NCBI RefSeq assembly: GCF_030695125.1
Contig: NZ_JAUYTP010000029.1
Span: forward strand, 1 to 64,000
From: Allobosea sp.
GTDB lineage: Bacteria; Pseudomonadota; Alphaproteobacteria; Rhizobiales; Beijerinckiaceae
Reading direction: 5' to 3'
Length of the DNA: 64,000 bases
Numbering within the stretch: the first letter of the stretch is position 1; the number at the start of each line of letters is the position of its first letter. Under the pieces are notes generated by a model that saw only the letters and a list, made by a program, of their open reading frames with translations, was not told where the DNA came from and made no database searches. Position numbers and translations under genes: made by a program. This document shows positions 1-8,208 of the stretch, in pieces.

Positions 1-110
1 GGCGGCTGTCCCAGGGCCTCGAGTACCGCCGCATAGAATGTCGCGGACCGCTCGAGGTCCGCAACGTTGATGTGTACGTGATCAATCAGTCGTCCAAGAT
101 GAAACTGCAT
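1..110 (-). CDS. VOC family (glyoxalase-like) protein, N-terminal fragment cut by window edge
   Basis: Only the first 36 or so codons are inside the window. The protein starts MQFHLGRLIDHVHINVADLE and continues with SATFYAAVLEALG, the first beta-strand and helix of a vicinal-oxygen-chelate module, including the DHVHINV strand with its likely metal-ligand His. A strong ribosome site, AGGAGGT, lies seven bases before the ATG and fixes the start. The substrate cannot be told from this fragment: the family includes glyoxalases, dioxygenases and antibiotic-binding proteins. The next gene upstream on this strand, bfr, ends about 100 bases away and is probably unrelated. Confidence 0.75.
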   Translation of the reverse strand, partial: MQFHLGRLIDHVHINVADLERSATFYAAVLEALGQP

Positions 111-206
111 GAGGGCTACCTCCTGATCCGTTCAATGTGAACAAATCAGGAACAGGGGTCAACCACTTTGCCCACCGGGCTTACCCCGCCGCGCCGTCCC
201 GCCGCA

Positions 207-692
207 TCACTCGGCCTTGTCGGCGGATTCCGAATTCAGCTGGCCGTACTTTTCGACGCCGATGGCGTTGAGCAGCTGCAGCTGGCTCTCGAGGAAGTCG
301 ATATGGCCTTCCTCGTCCTTCATCAGAGCCTTAAACAACTCCTCGGACGGGTAGTCGCCGACCTCGCGGCTGTAACCGGCGGCCTCCTGATAAAGGGCAC
401 GCGCCTCGATTTCCGCCTTGAGGTCGCATTCGATGACCTCCTTGACGTTCTCGCCGATGCGCAGGGCGTCCAGCGTCTGCAGGTTCGGGAAGCCTTCGAG
501 GAACAGGATCCGGTCGACGAAGCGATCGGCATGGACCATCTCCTCGATCGATTCCTTCTTCCAGACCTTGGCCATCTCCTTCAGGCCCCAGTTGTCCAGC
601 ATGCGGTAATGCAGCCAGTACTGGTTGATGGCGGTCAGCTCCGAGCGAAGCCCCCTGTTGAGATATTCGATGACCTTCTTGTCACCCTTCAT
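207..692 (-). CDS. bfr: bacterioferritin
   Basis: Iron-storage ferritin that oxidises Fe(II) and stores it as a mineral in a 24-subunit heme-containing cytoplasmic shell. At 161 aa it has the usual family length. All diiron ferroxidase ligands known from the family are at the canonical numbers: Glu18, Glu51, His54, Glu94, Glu127 and His130. The heme ligand Met52 is also present, so this is a true heme bacterioferritin and not a non-heme ferritin. It is the last gene of an irr-bfd-bfr block on the minus strand. A 99-bp gap separates it from bfd, and an Irr box in that gap, 20 bp before the ATG, indicates its own iron-dependent promoter. Confidence 0.97.
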   Translation of the reverse strand: MKGDKKVIEYLNRGLRSELTAINQYWLHYRMLDNWGLKEMAKVWKKESIEEMVHADRFVDRILFLEGFPNLQTLDALRIGENVKEVIECDLKAEIEARALYQEAAGYSREVGDYPSEELFKALMKDEEGHIDFLESQLQLLNAIGVEKYGQLNSESADKAE

Positions 693-711
693 GGCGATGG
701 CTCCGCGTTAC

Positions 712-728
712 ATTAGAATGATGCTAAT
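712..728 (-). promoter_or_regulatory. Irr box upstream of bfr
   Basis: ATTAGAATGATGCTAAT is an imperfect inverted repeat matching the known rhizobial Irr-box (ICE) pattern TTTAGAA-N3-TTCTAAA at most fixed positions. It lies within a perfect ACATTAG/CTAATGT dyad at 710-730. It ends 20 bp before the bfr ATG, a position suited to repression by Irr when iron is scarce. Direct reading of the sequence plus established Irr biology; binding is inferred. Confidence 0.75.
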
Positions 729-791
729 GTAGGACAGCGCAGTGGAGAAGAAAAGCCCAAAAGCTGAGGCGGCAGGCCGGCGCCGCGACGC

Positions 792-1079
792 TCAGGCGGC
801 GGCGCGGTCGTTCTCGACGACGACGCCGTCCATCATCTGCCCCACGGCGATGTGGACCGAGCACTCGATCTCGCGCGCGGCGCAGGAGCCGCATTGCGTC
901 ATGCAGGCCGCGCGCGCCTCGGCGAGGATGGCGCGGACCTCGCGGGCGCAGCGCCCGCAATCGGGGCTGCAGCCCAGGCAGTCATAGGCCTCTCCCGCCG
1001 TCCGCGGCCCCGAGCCGTCAGGGGCGATGGTGCCCTTGATCTGCCGGCAGGACAGGACGTTGCAGGAGCAGACGATCAT
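792..1079 (-). CDS. bfd: bacterioferritin-associated ferredoxin-like [2Fe-2S] protein
   Basis: Small electron carrier that in known systems docks on bacterioferritin and reduces its ferric core to release iron. The BFD cluster ligands are visible as Cys4, Cys6, Cys41 and Cys44 (C-S-C near the start, C-G-R-C later). It is 95 aa, longer than the usual 60-75 aa Bfd, because of a C-terminal extension holding four more cysteines (Cys59, Cys63, Cys66, Cys73). In total 11 of 95 residues are Cys. Its ATG overlaps the irr stop codon by one base (TGATG), so translation is probably coupled to irr. Bfr follows on the same strand, fitting a joint iron-release role. Confidence 0.88.
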   Translation of the reverse strand: MIVCSCNVLSCRQIKGTIAPDGSGPRTAGEAYDCLGCSPDCGRCAREVRAILAEARAACMTQCGSCAAREIECSVHIAVGQMMDGVVVENDRAAA

Positions 1080-1639
1080 CAGTGACCGCCCGCCGCCAGA
1101 CGGCCCTCGAGGCTGCGATGCTCGGTGGTCCGGGCCTCGATCTCCTGCCCGTCGGCGTGGCGCAGGCGCACGATGACCTCGACCGAGGAGATCATCATGC
1201 CCTCGGGCGCCTCAGGCAGGCCGGCGACCTGGATCGTCGAGCCGGGGATGTCGACGACCGTCTCGTCGTCCTCATTGTAGAAATGATGGTGCTCGGAGAC
1301 GTTGGTGTCGAAGAAGGTCTTCGGGCCGGAGACCGAGACCTGGCGCAGCAGCCCAGCCTCGGAGAACTGGCGCAGCGTGTTGTAGACGGTGGCGAGCGAA
1401 AGCGGCTCGCGGGCGCGCAGCGCCTCCTCATAGAGCATCTCGGCGCTGACATGGCGGTCACCCTTGGCGAAGAGCAGCCAGCCCAGCGCCATGCGCTGCC
1501 GCGTCGGCCGCAGTCCCGCCGTCCGCAGGCGTGCCTTGACGGCGTTGATCGGGCAGGACGCAGGGGTTTTCTGGGGCCAGGGGATATGGTCCACCATGGC
1601 CCGCTGCGGAGCCAGATCCTTCGGGGACAAAACGCTCAT
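1079..1639 (-). CDS. irr: iron response regulator Irr (Fur family)
   Basis: Global iron/heme-status regulator of Hyphomicrobiales; active Irr represses iron-using and storage genes when heme is scarce and is destabilised by heme. The protein has the Irr signature LRPTRQRMALGWLLF at the DNA-binding domain (about residues 40-60). It also has the histidine-rich HHH segment (SEHHHFYNED), and an N-terminal Cys29-Pro30 that fits the heme regulatory motif known at Cys29 of Bradyrhizobium Irr. That motif supports the 186-aa start at 1639. It lacks the Cys pairs of classical Fur. An Irr box lies 40 bp upstream, implying autoregulation. It heads an irr-bfd-bfr operon. Confidence 0.95.
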   Translation of the reverse strand: MSVLSPKDLAPQRAMVDHIPWPQKTPASCPINAVKARLRTAGLRPTRQRMALGWLLFAKGDRHVSAEMLYEEALRAREPLSLATVYNTLRQFSEAGLLRQVSVSGPKTFFDTNVSEHHHFYNEDDETVVDIPGSTIQVAGLPEAPEGMMISSVEVIVRLRHADGQEIEARTTEHRSLEGRLAAGGH

Positions 1640-1678
1640 CGAAGACGCCTTCTACTGTGCCGGCTTTTCGGCTCGTAG

Positions 1679-1695
1679 TTTAGAAAACATCTAAA
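1679..1695 (-). promoter_or_regulatory. Irr box upstream of irr (autoregulation)
   Basis: TTTAGAAAACATCTAAA matches the Irr-box consensus closely and sits in a perfect 9-bp dyad, TAGTTTAGA/TCTAAACTA, at 1676-1698 with a 5-bp spacer. It is 40 bp before the irr ATG. This is the better of the two Irr boxes in the window and suggests that irr controls itself together with bfd. Confidence 0.85.
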
Positions 1696-1837
1696 CTACT
1701 GATATTGCTATTATATTTGTCGCATATGCCGGTCGCTGTCAATCGCGTCGGCCTGCGTCATCCCGTCGTCGCGACCCTCATGCACAGGCGAGAGACCTGC
1801 GGCGCCGCCGCCGGAGCGTCATGCCCAGCACGGCCGC

Positions 1838-3424
1838 TCAATGCCCTCCCCCGGCGCCCGGCGCAGCCGCCGGCGGCTTGCGCAGGAACAGCGCCAGCAG
1901 CACGAGGCTGCAGAAAATCACCGTCAGCCCAAGGAAGACGTCGCCGAAGGCCATGATCAGCGCCTGCTTGTGGGCGCGCTGGTTGATCAACGCGAGCGCC
2001 ATGGGCTCGGCGGCCGCGCCATAGTCGAGGAAGCGCTGCATCATCTGCGCGATCGCCTCCTCCGCCGCCTGCCGACCGGCCGCGACGCTCTCATGCAGCC
2101 GGGCGATGTGCAGGTCGGTGCGGGTGTTGAGCATCGTGTTGATCAGCGCCAGACCGACCGCCCCGCCAAGATTGCGGGTCAGGTTGTAGAGGCCCGAGGC
2201 GTTCTTGAGCTGCGCCGGTGGCAGGGTGCCGAGCGCCAGGTTGTTGATCGGCACCATGCACAGCATCAGCGAGACGCCGCGCAGGATCTGCGGGACCAGC
2301 AACTCGTGGAAATCCCAGTCCGCCGTGATCCCGGTCGCGATATAGGTGCCCAGCGCAAACCCGGAAAAGCCGATCATCATCTGCACGCGCGGATCGATCT
2401 TCGTCGAGAGCTTGCCGGCGATCGGCGCGGTCAGGAACATGAACAGGCCGGTGACGAACATGGTCTGGCCGATCTGCAGCGAGTCATAGCCCCGGATGCG
2501 CCCGAGATAGACCGGGTAGAGATAGGTCAGCCCGTAGAGGCCGATGCCCATGCAGAAGGAGAACAGCGAGCCGAAGGCGAAGTTGCGGTTGGTGAAGGCG
2601 TAGAGATCGACCAGCGGGTCGTCCCGCGTCAGAGCGCGCCAGAAGAACAGCACCGCGCCGAAGACCATGACGACCGAGAAGAACACGATCTCGTGGCTCT
2701 CGAACCAGTCCAGCCGCGTGCCTTCCTCAAGCACATATTCTAGGCTGCCGAGAAAGCCCGCCATGCCGATCAGGCCGAGCCAGTCGAAGCGCTTCAGCAG
2801 ACCCTTCTGCGGCTGGTCGAAGTCGATCAGGATCCAGGCCGCGATCGAGACGCAGATGCCGGGCACGACATTGACGAGAAACAGCCAGTGCCAGGAGAAG
2901 GCGCTGCTGAGATAGCCGCCAATGGTGGGGCCGATCGTCGGCGCCAGCGTCGCCACCAGCCCGATGATCGGCGAGACCACGGGACGCTTGGAGGGCGGGA
3001 AAATGGTGAAGGCGGCCGCGAAGACGCCGGGAATCATCCCGCCGCCGATGAAGCCCTGCACGGCGCGCCACAGGATCATCTCCCCGATGGAGGACGACAT
3101 CGCGCACAGCACGCTGGCGATGGTGAAGCCCGCCGCCGCGACCGAGAAGAACACGCGTGTCGAGAACGCCCGGCTGAGATAGCCCGACAGCGGAATCATG
3201 ATCACTTCCGCGATCAGATAGGCCGTCTGCACCCAGGCGATCTCGTCCGACGAGGCCGACAGCCCCGCCTGGATCTCCGCCAGCGAGGCCGAGACGATCT
3301 GGATGTCGAGGATCGCCATGAACATGCCGAAGACCATCGCCACGAAGGCGAAGATCCGGCGCATCGGAATGGCGTCGTCGGCCGGTGCTGCGCCGGCCGG
3401 GCTGGTCAGGGTCGCGGTGGCCAT
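1838..3424 (-). CDS. emrB: DHA2-family multidrug efflux MFS transporter (EmrB-like)
   Basis: Inner-membrane proton-driven exporter, 528 aa, the size expected for the 14-helix DHA2/EmrB group. Visible motifs are the first-helix signature LDIQIVSASLAEI (about residues 39-51) and antiporter motif C, APTIGPTIGG, in helix 5. Hydrophobic segments continue to a final helix before a Gly/Pro-rich tail. The ribosome site AGAAGGAAAGG precedes the ATG. It follows emrA on the same strand and together they would form a tripartite pump with an outer-membrane channel that is not encoded here. A palindromic repeat element at 3453-3564 separates the two genes, which may change their relative expression. Confidence 0.93.
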   Translation of the reverse strand: MATATLTSPAGAAPADDAIPMRRIFAFVAMVFGMFMAILDIQIVSASLAEIQAGLSASSDEIAWVQTAYLIAEVIMIPLSGYLSRAFSTRVFFSVAAAGFTIASVLCAMSSSIGEMILWRAVQGFIGGGMIPGVFAAAFTIFPPSKRPVVSPIIGLVATLAPTIGPTIGGYLSSAFSWHWLFLVNVVPGICVSIAAWILIDFDQPQKGLLKRFDWLGLIGMAGFLGSLEYVLEEGTRLDWFESHEIVFFSVVMVFGAVLFFWRALTRDDPLVDLYAFTNRNFAFGSLFSFCMGIGLYGLTYLYPVYLGRIRGYDSLQIGQTMFVTGLFMFLTAPIAGKLSTKIDPRVQMMIGFSGFALGTYIATGITADWDFHELLVPQILRGVSLMLCMVPINNLALGTLPPAQLKNASGLYNLTRNLGGAVGLALINTMLNTRTDLHIARLHESVAAGRQAAEEAIAQMMQRFLDYGAAAEPMALALINQRAHKQALIMAFGDVFLGLTVIFCSLVLLALFLRKPPAAAPGAGGGH

Positions 3425-3452
3425 GGCGGCCTTTCCTTCTCGTGAACCTCCT

Positions 3453-3564
3453 CGTCATCCCGGACAAGCCGCGTCAGCGGCGCCGATCCGGGATCCATGC
3501 CGGAGCGCTTCCGGCGAGGCTCAGGAATGGGTCCCGGGTCTCCCTTCGGTCGCCCGGGACGACG
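3453..3564. repeat. palindromic extragenic element, copy 1
   Basis: Begins CGTCATCCCGGAC and ends GCCCGGGACGACG, with an inner GATCCGGGATCC palindrome. It belongs to the family also seen near 9.8, 25.5, 35.5, 38.0, 42.3 and 59.0 kb. This copy is unusual in lying inside an operon, between emrA and emrB. Confidence 0.7.
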
Positions 3565-3582
3565 TCGCGGTTGGAGTTGAGT

Positions 3583-4791
3583 TCAGCGCCCGCTCGCAGG
3601 CCGCGGATCGATCTTCACCACCACCGACATGCCCGGCCGCAGCACATGGCGCGCCGTGGCCTCGGGCGCGAGCGCGATGCGAACCGGCACGCGCTGGACG
3701 ATCTTGGTGAAATTGCCCGTCGCATTGTCCGGCGGCAGCAGGGTGAAGACCGAGCCGGTGCCGCCGCTGATGCCGCTGACACGCCCCTCGAAGACCTGGC
3801 CCGGCAGCGCATCGACGGTGATTGAGGCCTTGTCGCCGATCTTCAGCGGCCCGACCTGCGTCTCCTTGAAGTTGGCGTCGACATAGACCTGATCCAGCGG
3901 CACGATCGACATCAGCCGCTTGCCGGCGCTGACGAGGTCGCCGAGCTGGACATTGGTGTTGGCGACGAGCCCCGAGATCGGCGCCGCGACGCGGGTGAAG
4001 CTCAGGTCGCGCTCCGCCTTCTGCTCGGCGATCTTCAATTCGTCCGCCTGCCTAGCCGCCTCGACCCGCTGCGCCTTCAGAACCTCGACATTCGCCTGCG
4101 CGGCGGCCACGCCGGCCACCGCGCTGCCCAGTGAAGCCTTCGCCTGGTCGCGGGCGGCAACCGCGGCGTCCAGCGTCGCCTGCGACCCGTAGGACTTGGC
4201 CGCGAGGCTGTTGGCGCGCTCGAAATCGGCGATCGTGCGGGTGACGCCGGCCTGGGCGGAGGTCTCCTGCGCCTGGGCCTGCTGCAGGCTGGCGCGCCCG
4301 GCCTCGATCTGGCTATCGATGCGCGCGAGCGTCGCCATCGCGGTGGCGGTCTTGGCGCGGGCGCTGTCGAGCGCGATCCGCCAGTCGCCGTCGTCGAGCG
4401 CGACCAGCGGCTGCCCGGCCGTGACCTCCTGATTCTGCCTGACGCTGACGCTCGTGACATTGGCCGAGAGCTTGGCGGAAATCGTCGCCATCTCGGCCCC
4501 GACATAGGCATCGTCCGTGGAGACGATGAAGCGGCCGTTTAACCACCAGTCTGCCCCGAACCAGAGCCCGGCCCCGATCGCGGCCGTGCCGAACATCAGC
4601 AGGCCGGCGCGGCGTGCCATGCGGCGGCGAGGGGACGGTTTCGACGTCGCAGGTGCCTCCGCCTCTGGCGCCGGCTCGCCGGCCCGTCTGGATTCGGCGA
4701 CCTTGGGGTCGGTTTCGGCGGCGGGTTCGACGAGCTTGAAGCGGTCGCGCCGGACCTCGCCGCGCGGCTCGGGCAGGATTTCGGCAGCCAT
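3583..4791 (-). CDS. emrA: HlyD-family efflux adaptor (EmrA-like membrane fusion protein)
   Basis: Periplasmic adaptor, 402 aa, that would join the EmrB-like pump to an outer-membrane factor. The N-terminal 50 residues are polar and charged (cytoplasmic). One membrane helix follows at about 57-78 (AGLLMFGTAAIGAGLWFGADW), then the biotinyl-lipoyl strand STDDAYVGAE, a long Ala/Gln-rich coiled coil (about 145-260), and the second lipoyl half with AAPISGLVANTNVQLGDLV. An AGGA ribosome site supports the ATG. It is divergent from a TetR gene, with two palindromes in the 134-bp gap. Repression by that TetR protein is the natural inference. Confidence 0.94.
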   Translation of the reverse strand: MAAEILPEPRGEVRRDRFKLVEPAAETDPKVAESRRAGEPAPEAEAPATSKPSPRRRMARRAGLLMFGTAAIGAGLWFGADWWLNGRFIVSTDDAYVGAEMATISAKLSANVTSVSVRQNQEVTAGQPLVALDDGDWRIALDSARAKTATAMATLARIDSQIEAGRASLQQAQAQETSAQAGVTRTIADFERANSLAAKSYGSQATLDAAVAARDQAKASLGSAVAGVAAAQANVEVLKAQRVEAARQADELKIAEQKAERDLSFTRVAAPISGLVANTNVQLGDLVSAGKRLMSIVPLDQVYVDANFKETQVGPLKIGDKASITVDALPGQVFEGRVSGISGGTGSVFTLLPPDNATGNFTKIVQRVPVRIALAPEATARHVLRPGMSVVVKIDPRPASGR

Positions 4792-4814
4792 GGGATCATC
4801 CTGACATCAACAAT

Positions 4815-4832
4815 TCGAACCAGACGGTTCGA
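4815..4832. promoter_or_regulatory. TetR operator candidate 1
   Basis: TCGAACCAGACGGTTCGA is a perfect inverted repeat (7-bp arms, 4-bp spacer) 24 bp upstream of the emrA ATG. The same arms recur at 4876-4895, with centres 62 bp apart, about six helical turns. Confidence 0.75.
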
Positions 4833-4875
4833 TTGCTATTGAACTAGCGCGCGCCACGCGTCATATCAAGAGCGA

Positions 4876-4895
4876 ATCGAACCAATCGGTTCGAT
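4876..4895. promoter_or_regulatory. TetR operator candidate 2
   Basis: ATCGAACCAATCGGTTCGAT is a perfect 8-bp-arm palindrome 31 bp upstream of the tetR ATG. It shares the arm TCGAACC/GGTTCGA with the site at 4815-4832. One site per divergent promoter fits coordinated repression of the pump and autoregulation. Confidence 0.78.
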
Positions 4896-4925
4896 GATTT
4901 TGCAGGTGCGCCCTGCGCCTGACGG

Positions 4926-5600
4926 ATGGACGAGATGAACGAAACGGCCGACCAGCGGCCCAGAACGGCAGCCCGTAACCGGCGGATCGCCGGCATGGAT
5001 CCGCAGAAGCGCCGCCAGATCCTCGATGGCGCCCAGGCGATCTTCCATGCCCAGGGCTTCGACGCCGCGAGCATGAACGAGATCGCCGCGGCCGCCGGCG
5101 TCTCGAAAGGCACGCTCTATGTCTATTTCGAGGACAAGGAGCATCTCTTCATCGCGCTGATCGAGCGCGAGCGGGAGAAGCACCGCCAGCACATGTACGA
5201 GGCCCTCGCGGAGCATCCCGACCTCGCCCATGCGCTCACCGGCTTCGGCATCAATCTGGTCCGCCTGCTGACGGACCCGTTCGCGCTCAGCGCGCACCGG
5301 ATCGTACTCGGCGTCGCCGAGCGCATGCCGGACCTCGGCCGCGAGTTCTACGAGCGCGGCCCGCTGCTCGGCGGGCAGCGCCTCGCCGCCTTTCTCGAGC
5401 GCCGGATCGCAGCGGGCGAACTCGCGATCGCCGATCCCGTGCTGGCCGCCGCCCAGTTCGCCGACCTCTGCCAGTCGACGCTGCTGCGCCCGCGCCTGTT
5501 CAATGCCGAACGCCGGCCGCCAACGGAAGCGGAGATCGCCCATGTGGTCGACGCGGCGGTGACGATGTTCCTGGCGCGATACGCCGTGCGACCGGACTGA
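4926..5600 (+). CDS. TetR/AcrR family transcriptional regulator of the efflux pump
   Basis: DNA-binding repressor of 224 aa. The N-terminal helix-turn-helix spans about residues 29-76, ending in the family signature AGVSKGTLYVYFEDKEHLF. The rest is a helical ligand-binding and dimer domain resembling TetR_C members found beside multidrug pumps. The start is at either of two nearby Met codons (residues 1 and 4); the ribosome site is weak. The divergent arrangement with emrA and the two shared palindromes in the gap support a local repressor. The inducer is unknown. No sign of truncation. Confidence 0.93.
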   Translation: MDEMNETADQRPRTAARNRRIAGMDPQKRRQILDGAQAIFHAQGFDAASMNEIAAAAGVSKGTLYVYFEDKEHLFIALIEREREKHRQHMYEALAEHPDLAHALTGFGINLVRLLTDPFALSAHRIVLGVAERMPDLGREFYERGPLLGGQRLAAFLERRIAAGELAIADPVLAAAQFADLCQSTLLRPRLFNAERRPPTEAEIAHVVDAAVTMFLARYAVRPD

Positions 5601-5606
5601 GCCGGG

Positions 5607-6536
5607 TCAGCCCGCGTCCCGGGCCTTGATGCGCTCGCGATGGGCCGTGTAGAGGCCCGAGCCCGCGATGATGACCGCGCCGACCAGCGTCCAGAGGTCG
5701 GGCAGCACGCTGAAGACGAAGAGGCCGAACAGCGAGGCCCAGAGCAGCTGGATGTAAGAGAAGGGCGCCAGCAGCGAGGCATCGCCATGGCGATAGGCCA
5801 GCACGATCAGCCAGTGGCCCATCGTCGAGGACACGCCGATGAAGACGCCCATGGCGACGATCACCGGCGTCACCGGGGTCCAGACGAAGGGCACGGCGAG
5901 GCTGAGCAGGCCCAGGCCGACCAGCGCCGAATAGGCCAGCGTCGTCAGCGGGCTCTCGGTGCGGCTCATCATCCGCGTCATGATCATCGCGAAGGCCCAG
6001 GACAGGGCCGAGGCCACGGCCAGGAGCGAGGCGATCTGGAAGCCCGCCCCGCCCGGCCGCACCACGATCAGCACGCCGGCGAAGCCGACCAGCGTCGCCG
6101 TCCAGCGCCGCCAGCCGATCGTCTCGCGCAGGATCGGGATCGACAGCGCCGTGACGAAGAGCGGCGCGACGAAACCCGTCGCGGTCGCATCCGCCAGCGG
6201 CATGTAGCGCAGCGCCATCACGAACAGCACGGACGACGCCAGGAGGCCGATCCCGCGCAGGATCTGCAGCACCGGACGCTGCGTCGACAGGCGGGCGAGG
6301 CCTCCGCGGCGCCAGACGATGCCAAGCATGATCAGGGTGAAGGTGCAGTAGCGCAGCCAGCTCACCTGCAGCGGCGAGATGTGTTGCGTCAGCAGCTTGG
6401 AGACCATGTCCGCCGAGGTGAGGAAGATGCTCGCCAGCAGCACGAAGGCGATCCCCCGCAACGGCGCGTCGCGGCGCGGCGGCAGGGCGGCGGGCACCGC
6501 CAGTGGCGAGGGTTCGGTCTGGGGAGCGTTCGGCAC
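5607..6536 (-). CDS. EamA-type DMT family transporter
   Basis: Inner-membrane drug/metabolite transporter, 309 aa, with ten predicted hydrophobic helices arranged as two EamA repeats (about residues 27-155 and 170-300). Family landmarks are SWLRYCTFTL in helix 2-3, the first-repeat end LVGFAGVLIVVRPG, and the equivalent LVGAVIIAGSGLYTAHRE at the end of repeat two. The closest recognisable type is the S-adenosylmethionine/amino-acid exporter-like DMT group of alphaproteobacteria, but the substrate cannot be read from sequence. It converges on the tetR gene with only 6 bp between stop codons and is transcribed alone. Confidence 0.9.
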   Translation of the reverse strand: MPNAPQTEPSPLAVPAALPPRRDAPLRGIAFVLLASIFLTSADMVSKLLTQHISPLQVSWLRYCTFTLIMLGIVWRRGGLARLSTQRPVLQILRGIGLLASSVLFVMALRYMPLADATATGFVAPLFVTALSIPILRETIGWRRWTATLVGFAGVLIVVRPGGAGFQIASLLAVASALSWAFAMIMTRMMSRTESPLTTLAYSALVGLGLLSLAVPFVWTPVTPVIVAMGVFIGVSSTMGHWLIVLAYRHGDASLLAPFSYIQLLWASLFGLFVFSVLPDLWTLVGAVIIAGSGLYTAHRERIKARDAG

Positions 6537-6647
6537 GGCAGGATCGCAGCGGCAGGGACCGCGACCTTAGAGAGCTTTGCCGGCGATGGGCTACGCAAAG
6601 AACGAACAGTGCGCATGCAGCCAGACAGGCCGGCCCAGAATGACGAA

Positions 6648-6667
6648 GGCGGGCCGCTGGGCCCGCC
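6648..6667 (-). terminator. terminator hairpin after asd
   Basis: GGCGGGCC-GCTG-GGCCCGCC, a perfect 8-bp GC stem with a 4-base loop, lies 31 bp after the asd stop codon on the minus strand. The following bases are not a clean U tract, so termination strength is uncertain. Confidence 0.6.
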
Positions 6668-6698
6668 TCAATGATCGCGCTCGCGTTCGAAGGCCGGT

Positions 6699-7733
6699 TC
6701 AGGCCGCCTTCTGCCGCGGCTGGATCAGCTTGCGGTTGATCAGCACCTCGGCGATCTGCACCGCGTTCAGCGCCGCGCCCTTGCGCAGGTTGTCGGATAC
6801 GCACCAGAAGGCCAAGCCGTTCTCGACGGTGGCATCCTCGCGGATGCGGGAGATGTAGGTCGCGTCCTCGCCGGCCGCCTCATGCGGCGTGGCGTAGCCA
6901 CCGGGCTCGTGCTTGTCGATCACGAGGATGCCCGGCGCCGCGCGCAGCACCTCGCGCGCCTCGTCGGCGGTCACCGGCTTCTCGCATTCGATGTTGACGC
7001 TCTCGGAATGGCCGATGAACACCGGCACGCGCACGCAGGTCGCGGTCAGCTTGATCTTCGGGTCGAGGATCTTCTTGGTCTCGACCATCATCTTCCACTC
7101 TTCCTTGGTGAAGCCGTCCTCCATGAAGACGTCGATCTGCGGGATGAGGTTGAAGGAGATGCGGGCGGGGAACTTCTTGGTCACGACCTCGCCGGCCGAG
7201 AACACGGCGCGCGTCTGGTTGAAGAGCTCGTCCATGCCCTCCTTGCCGGCGCCGGAGACCGACTGGTAGGTCGAGACGACGACGCGCTTGACGACATACT
7301 TGTCATGCAGCGGCTTCAGCGCCACGACGAGCTGCGCGGTCGAGCAGTTCGGATTGGCGATGATGTTCATCTTGCTGAAGCCGGCCACCGCCGCCGCGTT
7401 CACCTCCGGCACGATCAGCGGCACGTCGGGATGCATGCGCCAGGCCGAGGAATTGTCGATCACGACGCAGCCCTGCTGGCCGATCTTGGGCGACCAAACC
7501 TTCGAGATCTCGCCGCCTGCCGACATCAGGCAGATATCGGTGTCGGAGAAGTCGTAATGCTCGAGCGACTTGCACTTCAGCGTCCTGTCGCCGAACGAAA
7601 CCTCCGTCCCGATCGAGCGCGAGGAGGCCAGCGCCACGACCTCGCTGACCGGGAAGGCCCGCTCGGCCAGGATGTCCAGCATCTCGCGGCCCACATTACC
7701 CGTGGCGCCGACGATCGCGACCTTGAAGCTCAT
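6699..7733 (-). CDS. asd: aspartate-semialdehyde dehydrogenase
   Basis: Catalyses NADPH-dependent reduction of aspartyl phosphate to aspartate semialdehyde, the branch point to lysine/diaminopimelate, threonine and methionine. At 344 aa from the chosen ATG it has the usual length. The dinucleotide motif GATGNVG is at residues 9-15, and the active-site Cys130 lies in NPNCSTAQ. The start at 7733 (MSFKVAIVGATG) is preferred over an ATG 48 bp upstream because AAGGAA sits correctly before it and the upstream residues do not fit the fold. The gene is single, with a long upstream gap and a GC hairpin downstream. Confidence 0.97.
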   Translation of the reverse strand: MSFKVAIVGATGNVGREMLDILAERAFPVSEVVALASSRSIGTEVSFGDRTLKCKSLEHYDFSDTDICLMSAGGEISKVWSPKIGQQGCVVIDNSSAWRMHPDVPLIVPEVNAAAVAGFSKMNIIANPNCSTAQLVVALKPLHDKYVVKRVVVSTYQSVSGAGKEGMDELFNQTRAVFSAGEVVTKKFPARISFNLIPQIDVFMEDGFTKEEWKMMVETKKILDPKIKLTATCVRVPVFIGHSESVNIECEKPVTADEAREVLRAAPGILVIDKHEPGGYATPHEAAGEDATYISRIREDATVENGLAFWCVSDNLRKGAALNAVQIAEVLINRKLIQPRQKAA

Positions 7734-8208
7734 GATGTGTGTTCCTTTAGGATGAACCCGGTTGGTCTCCCCCCTCGGCACCGTCCGCCCCGTAAGCGGG
7801 GCGGGTCCGGCACCATGCCCCCGCCGGGGGGAGAGGGACCCGGAACCGAGGCGAAGTTCAGCGCGGCGTGCCGGTGGTTCCGGTCGCCGGTTTGGTCGTG
7901 CGTTTCGTCGTGAGACGGACAGTCACAGGGCCAATCCCGAAAAGGCTGAATCTTCGCAGCGCCATGCGAGCGTGTTTTCCCTCAAGGCGCGCGGCATTGA
8001 GAACACCTTGGGCGGCCAAAAGTCAATCAGTCCCTGAGTTTCGCAGCGCGGACGACGGCCGTTAACCGTGCCTGTTGACGCCTGATTCACGCTGCGCGGC
8101 GAATGCCCCCGGGCGGTAACCGCGCGCTGACCAGCCCCCCTTCACCCTGCGATCGGGTGAGGACGACCGTGTCGCTGGGGAGCGGCACGGCCATGCGGGT
8201 TTGGGGTC
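7734..8208. other. 475-bp divergent intergenic region
   Basis: Lies between asd (minus) and a plus-strand unknown gene. It holds a GC hairpin at 7785-7804 (CCGCCCCG-TAAG-CGGGGCGG) that would fall in the asd leader. The rest has no convincing gene, promoter or operator. Short ORFs here lack ribosome sites and coding character. Confidence 0.6.
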
